Source: Bryum argenteum (lineage: Eukaryota > Streptophyta > Bryopsida > Bryales > Bryaceae). Taken from it: DNA of 64,000 bases. The DNA is taken from NCBI GenBank assembly GCA_037043015.1, contig CM073324.1, positions 15,831,013 to 15,895,012 on the forward strand, given 5' to 3'. Under the pieces are notes generated by a model. It had not been told where the DNA came from. It searched no databases and saw only the letters and a program-made list of their open reading frames with translations. Below, piece after piece: positions 23,340 through 34,140 of this stretch (position 1 is its first letter; each line of letters opens with the position of its first letter). Made by a program: the position numbers and the translations under genes.

Positions 23340-25049
23340 AAACCATAATCAAATGAAATTAGGGAAGTTAAGTGAACATTAGGGAAAACTAAATGAAGGA
23401 GCAGCCACCACTCTTTAATGATAGGGAAAGCTAAATAAAGGAGCAACCACCACTCTTTAATGCATACTGTATAAAACGGCCATAAAGAATGAACGGTATT
23501 TTGGATGAAAGTCGAACTTATGAGTATTTATTTTAAGAAAAAATCGATTTTTTAAAATTTTGTATTGGAGGTGCCGGACACCATTTTTCCAAAATAATTA
23601 AATATTCGACGGTGCAGGGTCGAAGCTGCCTGTAAAGTAGGTGACCCCCCCTTATTCCCTCTATATTTCTAAAATTTTGAGGGAGCGTGTGAGGATCTTC
23701 TCATTTTTAAGCAAGATTTGGTGCACTCCCTCTAAATTTTGAAAATGTGATGTTTTCAATGAGGGATTTCACCTACGTCCCAATTTCACAATTTTTTTTC
23801 TTGAGAAATATCTCACGTTTATTTACATGCGCTTCTAATGACGATAATTTAATTTCTAATTTTAAATGAGTCAAAAGATAGAATTTGGTTTAGAGGGAGT
23901 GTATTCCGTGTCCATTGAGGATGCCCTAAGTGGTATAATGAAAAAAGAGAACCCTCCATAATTATGCAATGGCCCTCTATGTACTCCCCATTGAAGTATA
24001 GCCCACATTTACTCCACCCCTAAATATTTTTATACCTACTCGCCTTTCATAACATGAATGTGAAGTAGCTCATAGTCTAATTGCATGTGAGGCTGTCTGG
24101 CGACTTGCGGTAGATGGTATGGCCTTCCAGTGGTCCCCAATTTTTCCAATCTTTACAGGAGCTTTGTGTGGCGATTCCAATGCATTAATGATCCTGCCGC
24201 CCTTTTGCACTAGGCCGTATATTGAGTATACATGGTATACTCACTACTTCGCCTCTTCTAGGGCATGTAAAACTTGCTCCCCTCAAGCCATTGATTTGTA
24301 TTGGTGGTATGAGAATTCATTATGATTTACAACAAAAAAAGATTCATAACCTAAAAATCAAGTAGATTGTACCATAACCAAAGGAAAAAGAACCGATTTT
24401 GGGCTCTTGAAAGTCAAAGGGTTAAAGACAGCACTACCACATGCTAATAAAAAGTGTAGAATTTCCACCAAACTGAAATGACTTATTCAACAAGTAGTTG
24501 GTAGAATGAGAGTATGAGACAGTCTTGATTGGAGAGCTTGCCTGGAAACTGCATACTTTTCCACTACATGTACAGCAATAGTAGTGCACACTGTTTGCAG
24601 GTATCATCGCAGCTCTGCATTCTGCAACAGTAAACTGTAGGTTTGCTTCACCTTCCTTATTGGGACTTGAGTGAGCCTCGGGTCTTCCCCGAAATGGAAA
24701 GGTAAAGATGCTGACTCACGGCTAGCAATGGGGCTATGGAATCCAAGAGATGAGCTTGTCAGAACGGCGCAGCAATCGAGGGATTCCGCGGATGTGATAC
24801 GCTTTCGAAACCGATCACAACCCTGTCGTATTGCATCTCATGTTGATTCCGCGCGCTCGTGTCATTCGAAATGTGTGAGAGACGTTTGTTGAGCTCATAG
24901 GCAAAGCGTGAGGTAGTTGGGGATCGAAGACGACCAAGGTTGATCGATGTCTCGACATGCAAGGATCGTTTCTGGACATTCTAGAGGAAGAGTTTGAGCA
25001 TTGGATTTGAGCATGATTTTGACCTAGAGCTTGATTGTTTGTTCCGACG
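23340..25049. other. No gene recognised
   Basis: AT-rich DNA with a CCACCACTCTTTAATG duplication (about 23407 and 23447). The last few hundred bases are more GC-balanced and probably form the promoter and leader of the gene starting at 25050. Confidence 0.4.
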
Positions 25050-26082
25050 ATGCGGCTTCAAGTGGCATGTGTTAACGTCTGTTCGCAATCGATCTCGTCG
25101 TCGTTGTCTCGATTGCCGAAGGTTTTCCAGAAGGATGTGCGGAGATGGAAGATGGTGAGGTGTAGGTTGCAAGTCACCCGAGCAAGTGCGCCCTTGGAAT
25201 TGGAGCGATTGAATGGAGGATTGGTGTCTTCTGTAGGGACACCGCTCGTGGTGTCAGTGCGAGATTGGTTTCGGGCTGACAAGCAACTCATGGTCATCTC
25301 TGCTTCGGCTTTCGTGGTATGTTCCTTGTGCTGGTGTGGATGGTTTCCGTCAGAAGCTCCTTGTAATGGTAGGTCTTGTGGGCAATGAAAAATACTCTAA
25401 TTGAAACATGCATGAAGTTTGTCTCCCTGAACAACTCCTGTTATTGTGACGAATCTGTTTGTTTCGGAATCTCACAGACTGCAGGATTCATGGCCATTCT
25501 ACTTGCAGCTGCCATTCCAAATCTGCTGGTAAGCTTCCTTGCGTATCTGATGCTTCTACTCACGCATCAATCCAGTGGTTGATAGTGCTTGTTGCTCCAC
25601 GCTTGGAATTTTTTTGTTACAGCGACTTCAGTTGCAGATGAAGTTACGTTAAGTCGACCATGAAGTTAGGTTTGTGCACTTTGCGATTCACACCAACTGG
25701 AAATTCGAGTGGCGGGTCAACTGACCATGGACTCTAGTTCAAATTCCTGCATGATAGGCAATGAAGAAAGCGGCTGAAGCGTTAGAGAAGCTGGCAGATG
25801 CGGCAAGGGAGGAGCTGCCTGCCACCATGGCGTCCATCAGACTGTCTGGCATGGAGATCAGTGACCTCACCATGGAGCTCAACGGTTTAGGGTGTGTACT
25901 AACTCCTGAACCTCAACTACTACTTTCTGTCAGCAGACACGATGATTCAAATGTTTGGGAGATTGACATGAACTTGATTGTTGATTCCAGGCACGAGATT
26001 TCCAAGGGAGCCAAATTCTCTGCCCGTGCTTTGAACGCGGTCAAGTCTGGAATGCGACAAGTCGGAGGTCTCGCTTCCAATG
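25050..26082 (+). CDS. 5' exons of a plastid-type membrane protein gene (RLSGMEISDLTMEL family), 3' end missing
   Basis: Four exons fit GT-AG borders and phase: 25050-25316, 25478-25528, 25758-25891 and 25991-26082. The N-terminus (MRLQVACVNVCSQSISSSLS) is Ser-rich and could be a transit peptide. Exons 1-2 join into a membrane segment (LMVISASAFV, TAGFMAILLAAAIPNLL). Exon 3 encodes AMKKAAEALEKLADAAREEL, then the block RLSGMEISDLTMELNGLG, which I recognise from uncharacterised plant proteins resembling bacterial DUF948. Exon 4 continues HEISKGAKFSARALNAVKSG. The last donor is at 26083, and the expected C-terminal exon was not found before the Copia LTR that follows. The gene is either truncated by that insertion or continues beyond it. 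A different donor/acceptor pair for intron 1 (25369/25485) is also in phase. Function unknown. Confidence 0.65.
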
Positions 26083-26484
26083 GTGAGTGCCAGACAAGCT
26101 ACTATCACATTCAATCGACAAAAGCTACATCCTATTAAGTACTGCGGTATTTCACCTTAAGTTTATTCGATGACCATGAGCTCTTCACCCTCTCAGATTC
26201 ATTAGAAACCGCTTGAGTTCTTCGTGCGTTGAGCTCTTTCTAGCCCAGTTTCAGAATTGGAAGGATAGCTTGGGTGATGCGAGAACCTTGAGAACAGGAT
26301 TTATCTTGGGATTTCCGTAAGTGAATGTGCAGTGTTAAGTTTAGTTCCTTTCATCCATAGATTAGGGTTAGGATGATACCTATACCCGCGGCCTCCTATG
26401 ACCGCCTGTATCTCGAGTACTTAAGCTTGACTCATCTAATACAAAGTACTCTTACTCTCAACAAGTCTCAGTTGCATATCAACA

Positions 26485-26496
26485 TGGTATCAGAGC
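26485..26496 (+). promoter_or_regulatory. Copia primer-binding site (tRNA-iMet type)
   Basis: TGGTATCAGAGC starts immediately after the LTR end ...AACA. This is the standard minus-strand primer site of plant Copia elements. Confidence 0.95.
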
Positions 26497-26538
26497 AGAT
26501 CCACTAGGCGCGGATCTAGATCTAACAGCTGGCCAAAC

Positions 26539-28008
26539 ATGGACCCCATCTTGAGAGATATGTCGGAATCGACTAAACTCGATGGCCAAAAGAATTACAT
26601 TCTCTGGAGCTATAGGGTTAGAATGTTACTCATGCAAGAGTGTCTGTGGCGATTTTTCGAAACCACTCCAATTCCCGGAGGCAGCAGCTCCAGCACTTCA
26701 TCTACTACAACGGGATCTGCAACCTACGGTGCAGCAACATCGCAGCAGACTAGTGGAGTAGCAGCGACCCCCTCATATGCTGAATTGAAGATTAAAGCCT
26801 GTCGGATCTTAGTTTCTACGGTAAAAGACCACGTCATACTTCATATTATGCACTTGACTGATCCACTCCAGATCTGGAACACACTTAAGAAAATGTACGA
26901 CGTGCAAAGTCCATCTAGGAGACTAGCTCTTAAGGAACGATTCTACTCACTTAGAATGATAGAAGGCAAATCTGTAGACTCTCATTTGCAAGATACAAAC
27001 TCTATCATCAGCCAGTTAGCAAGCCTTGGAGTAGTTATAGAAAACGAAGATCTTGTCGATCAGATGCTTGCTAGCTTACCTAGAAGTTGGTCAACCTTCA
27101 AGGCCATACAAAAGGGCAGAGATAGAAGTCCCTCCTTCTGTGAACTGCAAGGCCTAATGCTTCATGAGGAGAGTTCGCAAATTCTAAACAGATCCCAAGA
27201 CACAGAAGAAGTTTTGTACCTGCAAGGCGAAGGCGATCGATACTACCGCCCTCCACACCATCGAGACTATCCAGCGAGAGGCGCCGCTAATGGATCCAGA
27301 GGAGGACGCCCAAGCAAAGGCGGTCGCGGTCGAGGTCGAGCATCTCCCGCCCGCATCTGCCGCAAGCGCGGCAACAGTGGCCACCGAGAAGCCGACTGCG
27401 ACATCATGAAGATCGAGCGCCAGATATGCGATCTGCAAATCAACCTGTCGCAACTGAAGAACAGCGCGAGCTCTTACCTCGTGATCGAGGATGCTCCTGA
27501 AGACGAAGATGAAGAAATCGAGGAGTTCGACGACACGCAGGCAGCCCTCAACGCCTGCATCGTAGCTTTTTCGGCAGAAGAAGAGCCGTCGTACCGGGAC
27601 TCGCTGCGGGGACGAGTACGACCATCGGGAGTCGCTGCGGGACTCGTATCGGGGCTTGCAGCGGGACAAGCTGCAGGACGAGCTGTGGCACTTGCACCGG
27701 GAGTCCGGGACGCGCTGCGGGGACTCGTATCGGGACGGAGTATCGGGACGAGTTGCGGGACTCGTATCGGGACTCGTATCGGGACTCGTATCGGGACTCA
27801 AAGCGGAACTCGTAGCGGGACTAGTTGGAGGACGAGCTGTGGGACGAGTACTAGCACTCGCTTGCTCGTAGCGCGAGGCCAAGCGGTGCTGAAGGGCAAC
27901 TCCCGGGTAAAAATCGAGCAGAGGAGGAGGGTCCAGGCACTTAGAAAAAAAATCGGTTTTTCAGGGTGCCTTACGGTAAGGCCAAAGAGGAGGGGGACTC
28001 TGTTTTGA
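26539..28008 (+). CDS. gag: Copia gag polyprotein with degenerate zinc knuckle and repeat-expanded tail
   Basis: The ORF has 489 residues. The N-terminal half matches the Copia gag family: KLDGQKNYILWSYRVRMLLM, LTDPLQIWNTLKKMYDVQS, RLALKERFYSLRM and LPRSWSTFKAI. Gag packages element RNA into cytoplasmic particles. The zinc knuckle at about residue 275 reads CRKRGNSGHREADC, where the second Cys of CxxC is Arg, so zinc binding is probably lost. After an acidic section (EDAPEDEDEEIEEFDD) the frame enters a Gly/Arg/Ser/Thr tail made of 12-bp repeats (GTATCGGGACTC, read GTRI). This tail is not part of normal gag. The pol region is absent. Confidence 0.8.
   Translation: MDPILRDMSESTKLDGQKNYILWSYRVRMLLMQECLWRFFETTPIPGGSSSSTSSTTTGSATYGAATSQQTSGVAATPSYAELKIKACRILVSTVKDHVILHIMHLTDPLQIWNTLKKMYDVQSPSRRLALKERFYSLRMIEGKSVDSHLQDTNSIISQLASLGVVIENEDLVDQMLASLPRSWSTFKAIQKGRDRSPSFCELQGLMLHEESSQILNRSQDTEEVLYLQGEGDRYYRPPHHRDYPARGAANGSRGGRPSKGGRGRGRASPARICRKRGNSGHREADCDIMKIERQICDLQINLSQLKNSASSYLVIEDAPEDEDEEIEEFDDTQAALNACIVAFSAEEEPSYRDSLRGRVRPSGVAAGLVSGLAAGQAAGRAVALAPGVRDALRGLVSGRSIGTSCGTRIGTRIGTRIGTQSGTRSGTSWRTSCGTSTSTRLLVARGQAVLKGNSRVKIEQRRRVQALRKKIGFSGCLTVRPKRRGTLF
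27600..27850 (+). repeat. GGGACTCGTATC-type short tandem repeats
   Basis: A 12-bp word (GTATCGGGACTC) is repeated in perfect tandem at about 27758-27800 and in looser form on both sides. It forms the 3' end of the gag frame and also opens shadow ORFs in other frames. Confidence 0.8.
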
Positions 28009-28119
28009 TTTTTTTTTTTTTTTTTGTAAATTTTTTTTTGTTTTTTGGTGCACACTCCCTAAACCATCTACAACCTACAACTAGAGGGAAAAAAAAATTT
28101 AAGTTAAAAAAAAATTAAT

Positions 28120-28480
28120 TAAAAAACACTCCCGGCTGCCCTAAGGGAAAATCAGTTAGAAACTTAGAATAATTTTCTTGGATTTTTTCCTCAAACCTCC
28201 GGCTGCCACGTAGACAAGAGAAGGGGGAAATCACTTAGAAAAAAGAATTTAAAAAAATTTGAATTTTTCCCTCAAACCTCCGGCTGCCACGTAGGCAAGA
28301 GAAGGGGGGAAAGCACTTAGAAAAGAAATCATTTTGAATTTTTTTCCTCAAACCCCCGGCTGACACGTAAGCAAGAGAAGGTGGAAAAATCAATTGAAAA
28401 AAAATAATTTGAATTTTTTCAACAAAACCCCGGATGCCACGTATTTGAAATGGGGGAAAATCAGTTAAAAAATTTGAAAA
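28120..28480. repeat. Tandem repeat of 69-81 bp, about five units
   Basis: Units are marked by CTCCGGCTGCCACGTA or a variant at about 28128, 28197, 28278, 28354 and 28428. Each is followed by AAGAGAAGGGGG, an AATTTT-rich part and CCTCAAAC. The GCCACGTA core changes gradually along the array. Confidence 0.85.
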
Positions 28481-28624
28481 ACTTAATCATGAACCTGTAC
28501 GCCTAACGGCTGTAAGTGGCAATAATGGCCACTTAAGGTGGTTAAAGAAGGCATCCGAGGCTGTTAATTGAAGCTCGGAGGAGGGTGTTCGGTTCATGTA
28601 CATTCGGGCATCCGTGGGTGAATG

Positions 28625-28742
28625 TGATGCGGTCATACCAAGGCTACTACACCAGATCCCATCAGAACTCTGAAGTTAAGTGCCTTTGGGCCGGAATAGT
28701 ACTGGGATGGGTGACCTCCCGGGAAGTCCCGGTGCTGCATCC
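28625..28742 (+). rRNA. 5S ribosomal RNA
   Basis: The 118 bases match plant 5S rRNA from the 5' GATGCGGTCATACCA to the 3' GCATCC pairing end. CAGATCCCATCAGAACTC, GAAGTTAAG (box A region) and GGGATGGGTGACC (box C) are present. A T-rich stretch (ATTTTTATTTCTTT) follows directly and would serve as a Pol III terminator. Only one copy is visible, next to satellite DNA rather than in a 5S tandem array. It could be a dispersed functional copy, a pseudogene, or part of a 5S-derived element such as a Cassandra-type LTR or a 5S-headed SINE. Confidence 0.9.
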
Positions 28743-28849
28743 ATTTTTATTTCTTTAATTTATTTATTATGTTTTTGTCTTCCTTTAGTTAGTTTAGAGT
28801 CGCATAAGTCCATCCAAGTATTTTAATTTAATTTAAAAACATATGGGAT

Positions 28850-31415
28850 AATTAGAACTTAGAGTTTTGAATAAGGGGTGAGTGCATTTATATGGGAAAG
28901 AAGGGGATTGAAATGGGTTTTGAATTTTTCCCAAGTAATTAGTACCCTATAAAAAATATGGTGAAAATCTTAGGCCCATGGGAGCAACGGAAGTATTTTT
29001 CACAAATTACCTAAGATTAATTAGACTTACTCAAATGGGGTGAGTGTGTAGATGTATTAGACAAACAAATGGGGGAAGGGGTTTCAAGGTTCATAATAGC
29101 CAATGGGGACCCTATAAAAATGATGGCATCATCGAAAAAATTCAAAAAAAATCGGAGGTATTTTTCCCGAATTGTTTTACAATGGCTGAAGTGACCAGGA
29201 CTTTGAATAATAGAGGAAAAATACGAAAGACGGGATAAAAAATAATTTTAAATATTTTATTAGCTAATTATTATATTATAAAAATGATGGAACAATAAAA
29301 GAAATCATAGGGCATACGGATCTATAGTCTGGCTTTTACTTGCAAGTATTCAAAACCATTTAAACTTTGAAAAATAGGAAATAAATAGAAAAAGGGAGGG
29401 GTGAGATGATTTTTACACTTTGATAAGCTAATAAGTACCCTATGAAAATGATGGAATCATAAAAAAAAAATACGAGAATCGCATCTATATGTCAATATTT
29501 ATGGGAAGCCCCCAGAAATTTGAATAAGGGGGTGATCAAGGAAAATGATAGGGAGAAGGTGGTTTTAACATCTAAACGAGCTAATTAGGACCATATGAAT
29601 GTGATGGAAGTGTTGAAAATTCCCTACAACAAACGGAACTATGTGCTTGGGAATGATTGGGCGTGTGTGGGTGGCGCAGGATTGGAACCGAGGGGGTGAG
29701 TGCAAATGTATAAGATAAAATGAAGGGGGAGTGGTGAAAACTACCTCCCTAGGTAATTCATGACATATAAAAAATGTGGTGAAAATCTTAGGCCCACGGG
29801 AGGTGTGGAAGTATTTTTCCCTAATTTCCTAAGATTAATTAGCCTCGTCGAAAAGAAGATGTACGAGAAATAAAATTTTGGGAGGGGGTTTTAAGGACCA
29901 CAATAGCTAAGAAGGACCCTAAAAAAATGATGGGACCTTCAAAAAAATTCAAAAAATATCGGAGGTATTTTTCCCGAATTAGTTTAGATTTGCTGAAGTG
30001 ACCGGAGCTTTGAAAAATAGAAGGAAAATAGAAAAGAGGGGAGGAAAAATAATTTTAAATCATGGACTGACTAATTATTCCCCTATGAAAATGATGGAAT
30101 AATAAAAAAAATCATAGGAGTGACGGATCTATGGGCTGGGTTTTACTTGCAAGTATTCAAAACCCCCGGGACTTTGAAAAATTGGAAATAAATAGATAAA
30201 AGGGGGGATGAGATGTTTTTAACACTTGGTTTAACTAATTATGACCCTATGAAAATGATGAAATCATAAAAAAAATCATAGGAGAATCACATCTATATGT
30301 CATCATTTGTGCGAACCCCCCAAAAACTTGAATACGGGGGCGAATGAGGAAAATGATGGGGGGAAGGTGGTTTTAACATCTACACTAGCTAATTAGGAAC
30401 ATAGAAATGTGATGGTAGTGTTAAAATACCTTAAGACAAACGGAACTATGTGCTTGGTAATAATTGGGCATATCCAAATCCAGCAGGATGGGATCCAATG
30501 GGGTCAGTGCAAATGTATAAGATAAAAGAGAGGAGGAGGGGTGAAAAAAACTTCCCTAGGTAATTCATGACCTATAAAAATTATGGTGAAAATCTTAGGG
30601 CCACGGGAGGTGTGGAAGTATTTTTCCCTAATTTCCTAAGATTAATTAGACTCGTCAAAAAGAGGATGTATGAGAAATAAATTTTTGGGAGGGGGTTTTA
30701 AGGTCCACAATAGCTAAGAAGGACCCTACAAAAATGATGGAACCATCAAAAAAATTCAAAAAAAGTCGGAGGTATTTTTCCCGAATTGGTTTAGATTTGT
30801 TGAAGTGATCGGAGCTTTGAAAATAGAGGAAAAATACAAAAGATGGTAGGGAGAATAATTTTAAATACTTCACTAGCATATTAGTACCTTATGAAGAGGA
30901 TGAAACAATAAAAAAAATCATAGGGCATACGGATCTATAGGCTAGATTTTACATGCAAGTATTTAAAACCACCGGAACTTTGAAAAATAGGAATTAAATA
31001 GATAAAAGGGGGGATGAGATGATTTCAACACTTGGACGAGCTAACAAGGACCCTATGAACATGATGAAACCATTAAAAATATCATAGGAGAATCGCATCT
31101 ATATGTCATGATTTATGGGAAACCCCTAGAAATTTGAATAAGGGAGTGATCAAGGCAAAAGATGGGGGAAGGTGGTTTCAAAATTAAAACTAGCTAATTA
31201 GGACCATATGAATGTGGTGGAAGTGTTAAAAATACCCTACGACAAATGGAACTATGTGCTTGCTAATAATTGGACATATTTGAATCCGGCAGGATGGGAA
31301 CCAAGGGGCGAGTGCAAATGTATAAGATAAAATGAAGGGGGAGTGGTGAAAACTACCTCCCTAGGTAATTCATGACGTATGGAAAATATGGTGAAAATCT
31401 TAGGCCCACGGGAGG
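28850..31415. repeat. Satellite array with ~810-bp higher-order unit of five ~163-bp monomers
   Basis: The marker GTGAAAATCTTAGG recurs at 28961, 29779, 30586 and 31391, giving periods of 818, 807 and 805 bp. Inside each unit a CCCTATgAAAATgATGG-like box recurs about every 163 bp (in the first unit near 28946, 29110, 29274, 29437 and 29590). The unit is therefore a pentamer of diverged monomers, each with an AGCTAATTAG-like box beside it. There are three full units and a partial fourth, cut at about 31415 by a gypsy element. No credible coding sequence lies in it. Confidence 0.85.
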
Positions 31416-31422
31416 TATTCAT

Positions 31423-32340
31423 TCGAGTATCCATCTATAAATTGTCGATAAAAATTACAAAAGCCCAAGAAACCACGAACTCCTTTCACCTTCGTTGGTG
31501 GCTCCTATTTCCGAATGGCTTCAAGTTTCTTCGGGTCAGCCCGGAATCCCTTACCAGTTTCCACCAAGTATCCAAGATATTTAATGGTACTAGCTTCAAA
31601 CTCACTTTTATCAAAATCGAGTTGAAGCCCTGCGTCAGCAAGTTTACGAATGATCCTAAGCACAGCGTTGCGGTGTTCTTTCTGCGTATTACTATAAATG
31701 ACCACATCATCTAAATATGCAGAGCAACAAACATCTAATTCGTCTCGAAGTACCCAATTGATGTATCGTTGAAATGTCGCGGGTGCACCAGTGAGCCCAA
31801 ATGACGTGACTAGCCACTCATATAGACCAAAACGTGTGTTGAACGCCGTCTTCCACTCTTCACCTTTTTTAACTCGTATACGATGAAATGCGGAGATGAC
31901 ATCAACCTTCGAGATAAACTTGGCTGCAGCAATAGTTCTCAATGTTTCGTCAATGCGCGGGATCGGATAGCTCTCCTTTCGGCTTATCTTGTTCAATTGA
32001 CGATAATCAACACAAAATCGTGATCCCCCACCAGGCTTTTTAACAAATATCACTAGGGCTGCTGCAGGCGAATTGCTTACACGAATGAACCCGTTGTCCA
32101 ACAGCTCCGTAAGAGTCTTGCGTAGCTGATCCTTAGACATTTGGTATAATGGCATTGCAGGGATGTCGTCGTTAGTCTTTCCTTCAACAAGGTTGATTTC
32201 GTGATCGATCCCTTTCCTGTGTGGCGGCAACGACTTCGCATCTTGCCGATCAAAGGCATCAATAACTGGCAACAACTACACTGGAGCATGTTGCGCAGGA
32301 TCCTTGTACACCTTTGATTGGAGCGCCTTCTGAATGTCAA
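31423..32340 (-). pseudogene. pol: Ty3/gypsy reverse transcriptase, broken
   Basis: RT blocks are in order: FVKKPGGGSRFCVDYRQLNK, SYPIPRIDETL, KVDVISAFHRIRV, FGLTGAPATFQRYIN, the catalytic CSAYLDDVVIYS (YLDD) and IKYLGYLVETGKG. The frame stops after KLEAIRK, at a TAG where the family has a Trp codon. It resumes at once with [20 protein letters not shown], the connection to RNase H, and is then lost at the satellite border. RT copies element RNA into DNA; this copy lacks RNase H and integrase. Confidence 0.88.
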
Positions 32341-32494
32341 TCAAGCTAACAGTAAAAATCTGTACAGGTTCATTGCTAGCTTGCAAAGTCCGGATTGTTG
32401 CTGCCCGTATTTCCCCAATTGGTTCCGATCTAATAGGTCGAGTCTTCACAATCATCTTGAAAGGCTTCCGAATGCAAACCTCTTCTTTAGGAGG

Positions 32495-33099
32495 TCAAAT
32501 GCTAGCGTCATGTCGCTCCATCCAGCCTTTTCCAAAAATGATATCATCTATTTGTCCGGGAATAACATATGCAACGATCCTTTCTTCTATACAGTTAATA
32601 TCAACTTTAAATGTTGCTATACGTTGAAACATAGGTTGGTCATCAGTGAATGTAACTTGTTCGAGTGGTCTTGGTTCGATTGGTGAAGAATCTAATCGAT
32701 TCTTCTTAACAAATTGCTCAAACACAGTTGCGAAACATTGGCATCCAGAGTCACATAAAGCACGAGCAGATAAAATTGAATTGATCAAAATATCAATATA
32801 CATACCATCCGTGTCAAGATTCTTATGTGAACGCCAACTTTTCAACTTCACTAACTTGCCTTCACGCTTCCGACTGAGTCTTTTGCCGGAAGCTACTCGT
32901 TTTCCGACTCCATCTCAGAGTCAGAAGTCTCCACCTCTTTAACCTCCTCTATGACAACATCATTTTTCTTTTTAACTGTGCGCACCTTCGTGGTCTTCTC
33001 CACATGCTCCTTTTTAATCTTTTCTTGGGCATCACCCTTCTTTGACGAACAATCATTCGCTCGGTGCCCACGCTTCAAACATAAAAATCATCGACCTTC
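32495..33099 (-). pseudogene. Ty3/gypsy protease and nucleocapsid remnant
   Basis: The frame 32851-32495 holds a retropepsin-like pattern: ARALCDSGCQCFATV (active-site DSG) and IDDIIFGKGWMERHDASI. Upstream, 33078-32893 encodes the end of a CCHC knuckle (CLKRGHRANDC) and a charged linker. The first knuckle Cys is a TGA codon, three codons before the second Cys. The CACTA terminal repeat begins about 25 bases further on. Confidence 0.75.
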
Positions 33100-33100
33100 G

Positions 33101-33131
33101 ACTACTAGAAAACAGGGGGTAGTGTGACTGG
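33101..33131 (+). repeat. CACTA left terminal inverted repeat
   Basis: Perfect 31-bp inverted match to 52272-52302, starting ACTACTAGAAAACAGG. The preceding base is G where CACTA ends normally have C. Confidence 0.95.
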
Positions 33132-34140
33132 CCACTATGACTGAAAATCATAACAAATGGCCTTTTTGGGCCTGGATGTGTTTGTGACTGAGGTGACTAT
33201 GATGTGTGGTGAACATTGAGTCGCTCGGGACATTGCATATGTGACTACGGGATGTTCCCAAGGGCTGTTCCCATTGACTTTTTAGGGACCTCGTTTCGGG
33301 CTGCCCGATGGCACCTGGATTATGTGACTAAACTTTGTCACTTCGTGGTCGGAAAAAGTGACTGAATGTTGTCATTGTTAAAAACCGATCACTTTTTATT
33401 TGTGACTAGCGGTTTGGTGATATGGGCTGAGGTTCTTAGTTACATTTTTCACGAATGTGACTACTCTCGATCGCACAAATAGTCTTGACATGATGATCGT
33501 ATCACACCCGAGTCACTTCCGGAAAACCATGTATGTATGTAACTAAGCGCAGTCGGATAAATCCGACAGAGCGGAGTCATTTTGTGTATGTGTGTGTCAC
33601 ACACATGTCATCTATGTTCCGATCGGTGACCCTATATACTCACATTTGGAGGTTATATTTTATAGGCGGCACAGCATGTGACAGCGTATAGTCATATCTG
33701 CAGTAATCCCTGACTATGGGGAGTTGTGTTCAGTTATAATTATGATGAGTACTAGTCAGATTATCGGAAGTATGGGACTGAGTCTAGTCATACACATGAT
33801 GAATCTGATTGAATGCAGTCACATCTTGTTGCTTCTGTTACTGACAATAGTCATATTGTCGATGAGATGTGATTACTTATAGTCACACCTTGTACATTAT
33901 GAGACTAAGTCTAGTCACATCGGTGCTGGAATCTTAATCGAATGCAGTCACATGTTTTATTCCGGTGACTGTAATTAGTCTTACTATTGACAACCTCTGA
34001 TCAGTTGTTGTCACATCTTGTCCGTTTTGTGACTAGGACTAGTCTATAGTCTGGTCGCACGGCGACGCTTAATAGTCAGACTGCTAGATGACTAAACACA
34101 TCGATGAGATACTAAAAATGACTAAGACTCGAAAAATGGA
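33110..34140. repeat. CACTA left subterminal repeat region (GTGACT/AGTCAC words)
   Basis: About two dozen copies of GTGACT, AGTCAC or one-base variants occur in both orientations in 1 kb. In En/Spm such subterminal words are bound by TNPA. Similar clusters recur inside the element at about 34660-34760, 36190-36240, 37340-37580, 39000-39090, 40480-40680, 45700-45790, 50560-50660 and 52160-52290. Confidence 0.8.

Larger units (their letters stand above)
26140..28008 (+). mobile_element. Truncated Copia LTR retrotransposon (LTR, PBS, gag)
   Basis: An LTR ends CA at 26484. It is followed at once by the primer-binding site TGGTATCAGAGC, complementary to the 3' end of initiator tRNA-Met and typical of plant Copia. 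The gag ORF comes next. No protease, integrase or RT follows; after 28008 the sequence becomes repeats. The LTR start is uncertain (somewhere in 26090-26230) because no second LTR is present. The insertion sits directly downstream of exon 4 of the membrane-protein gene. Confidence 0.8.
31423..33099 (-). mobile_element. Truncated Ty3/gypsy element A (NC, PR, RT)
   Basis: Minus-strand order from the right: a zinc-knuckle remnant at about 33035-33075, a retropepsin-like region (32851 to 32495), and RT (32275 to 31505) with the RT-RNase H connection reaching 31423. Both ends are cut: the left end joins the satellite at about 31415-31423, and the right end meets the CACTA terminal repeat at 33100. 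Integrase, RNase H, gag core and LTRs are missing. The RT sequence (MSKDQLRKTLTELLDNGFIR) is clearly different from that of gypsy element B at 52.3-57.3 kb. Confidence 0.85.

Noticed and set aside
27184-27882. Minus-strand Ser/Arg/Thr-rich ORF opposite the Copia gag tail
   Set aside because: It is generated by the 12-bp repeat and the gag reading frame on the plus strand.
28850-31415. Search for a CRISPR array in the regularly spaced repeats
   Set aside because: Units are hundreds of bases long and diverge throughout, with no constant repeat and variable spacer pattern. This is satellite DNA in a eukaryote-type genome.
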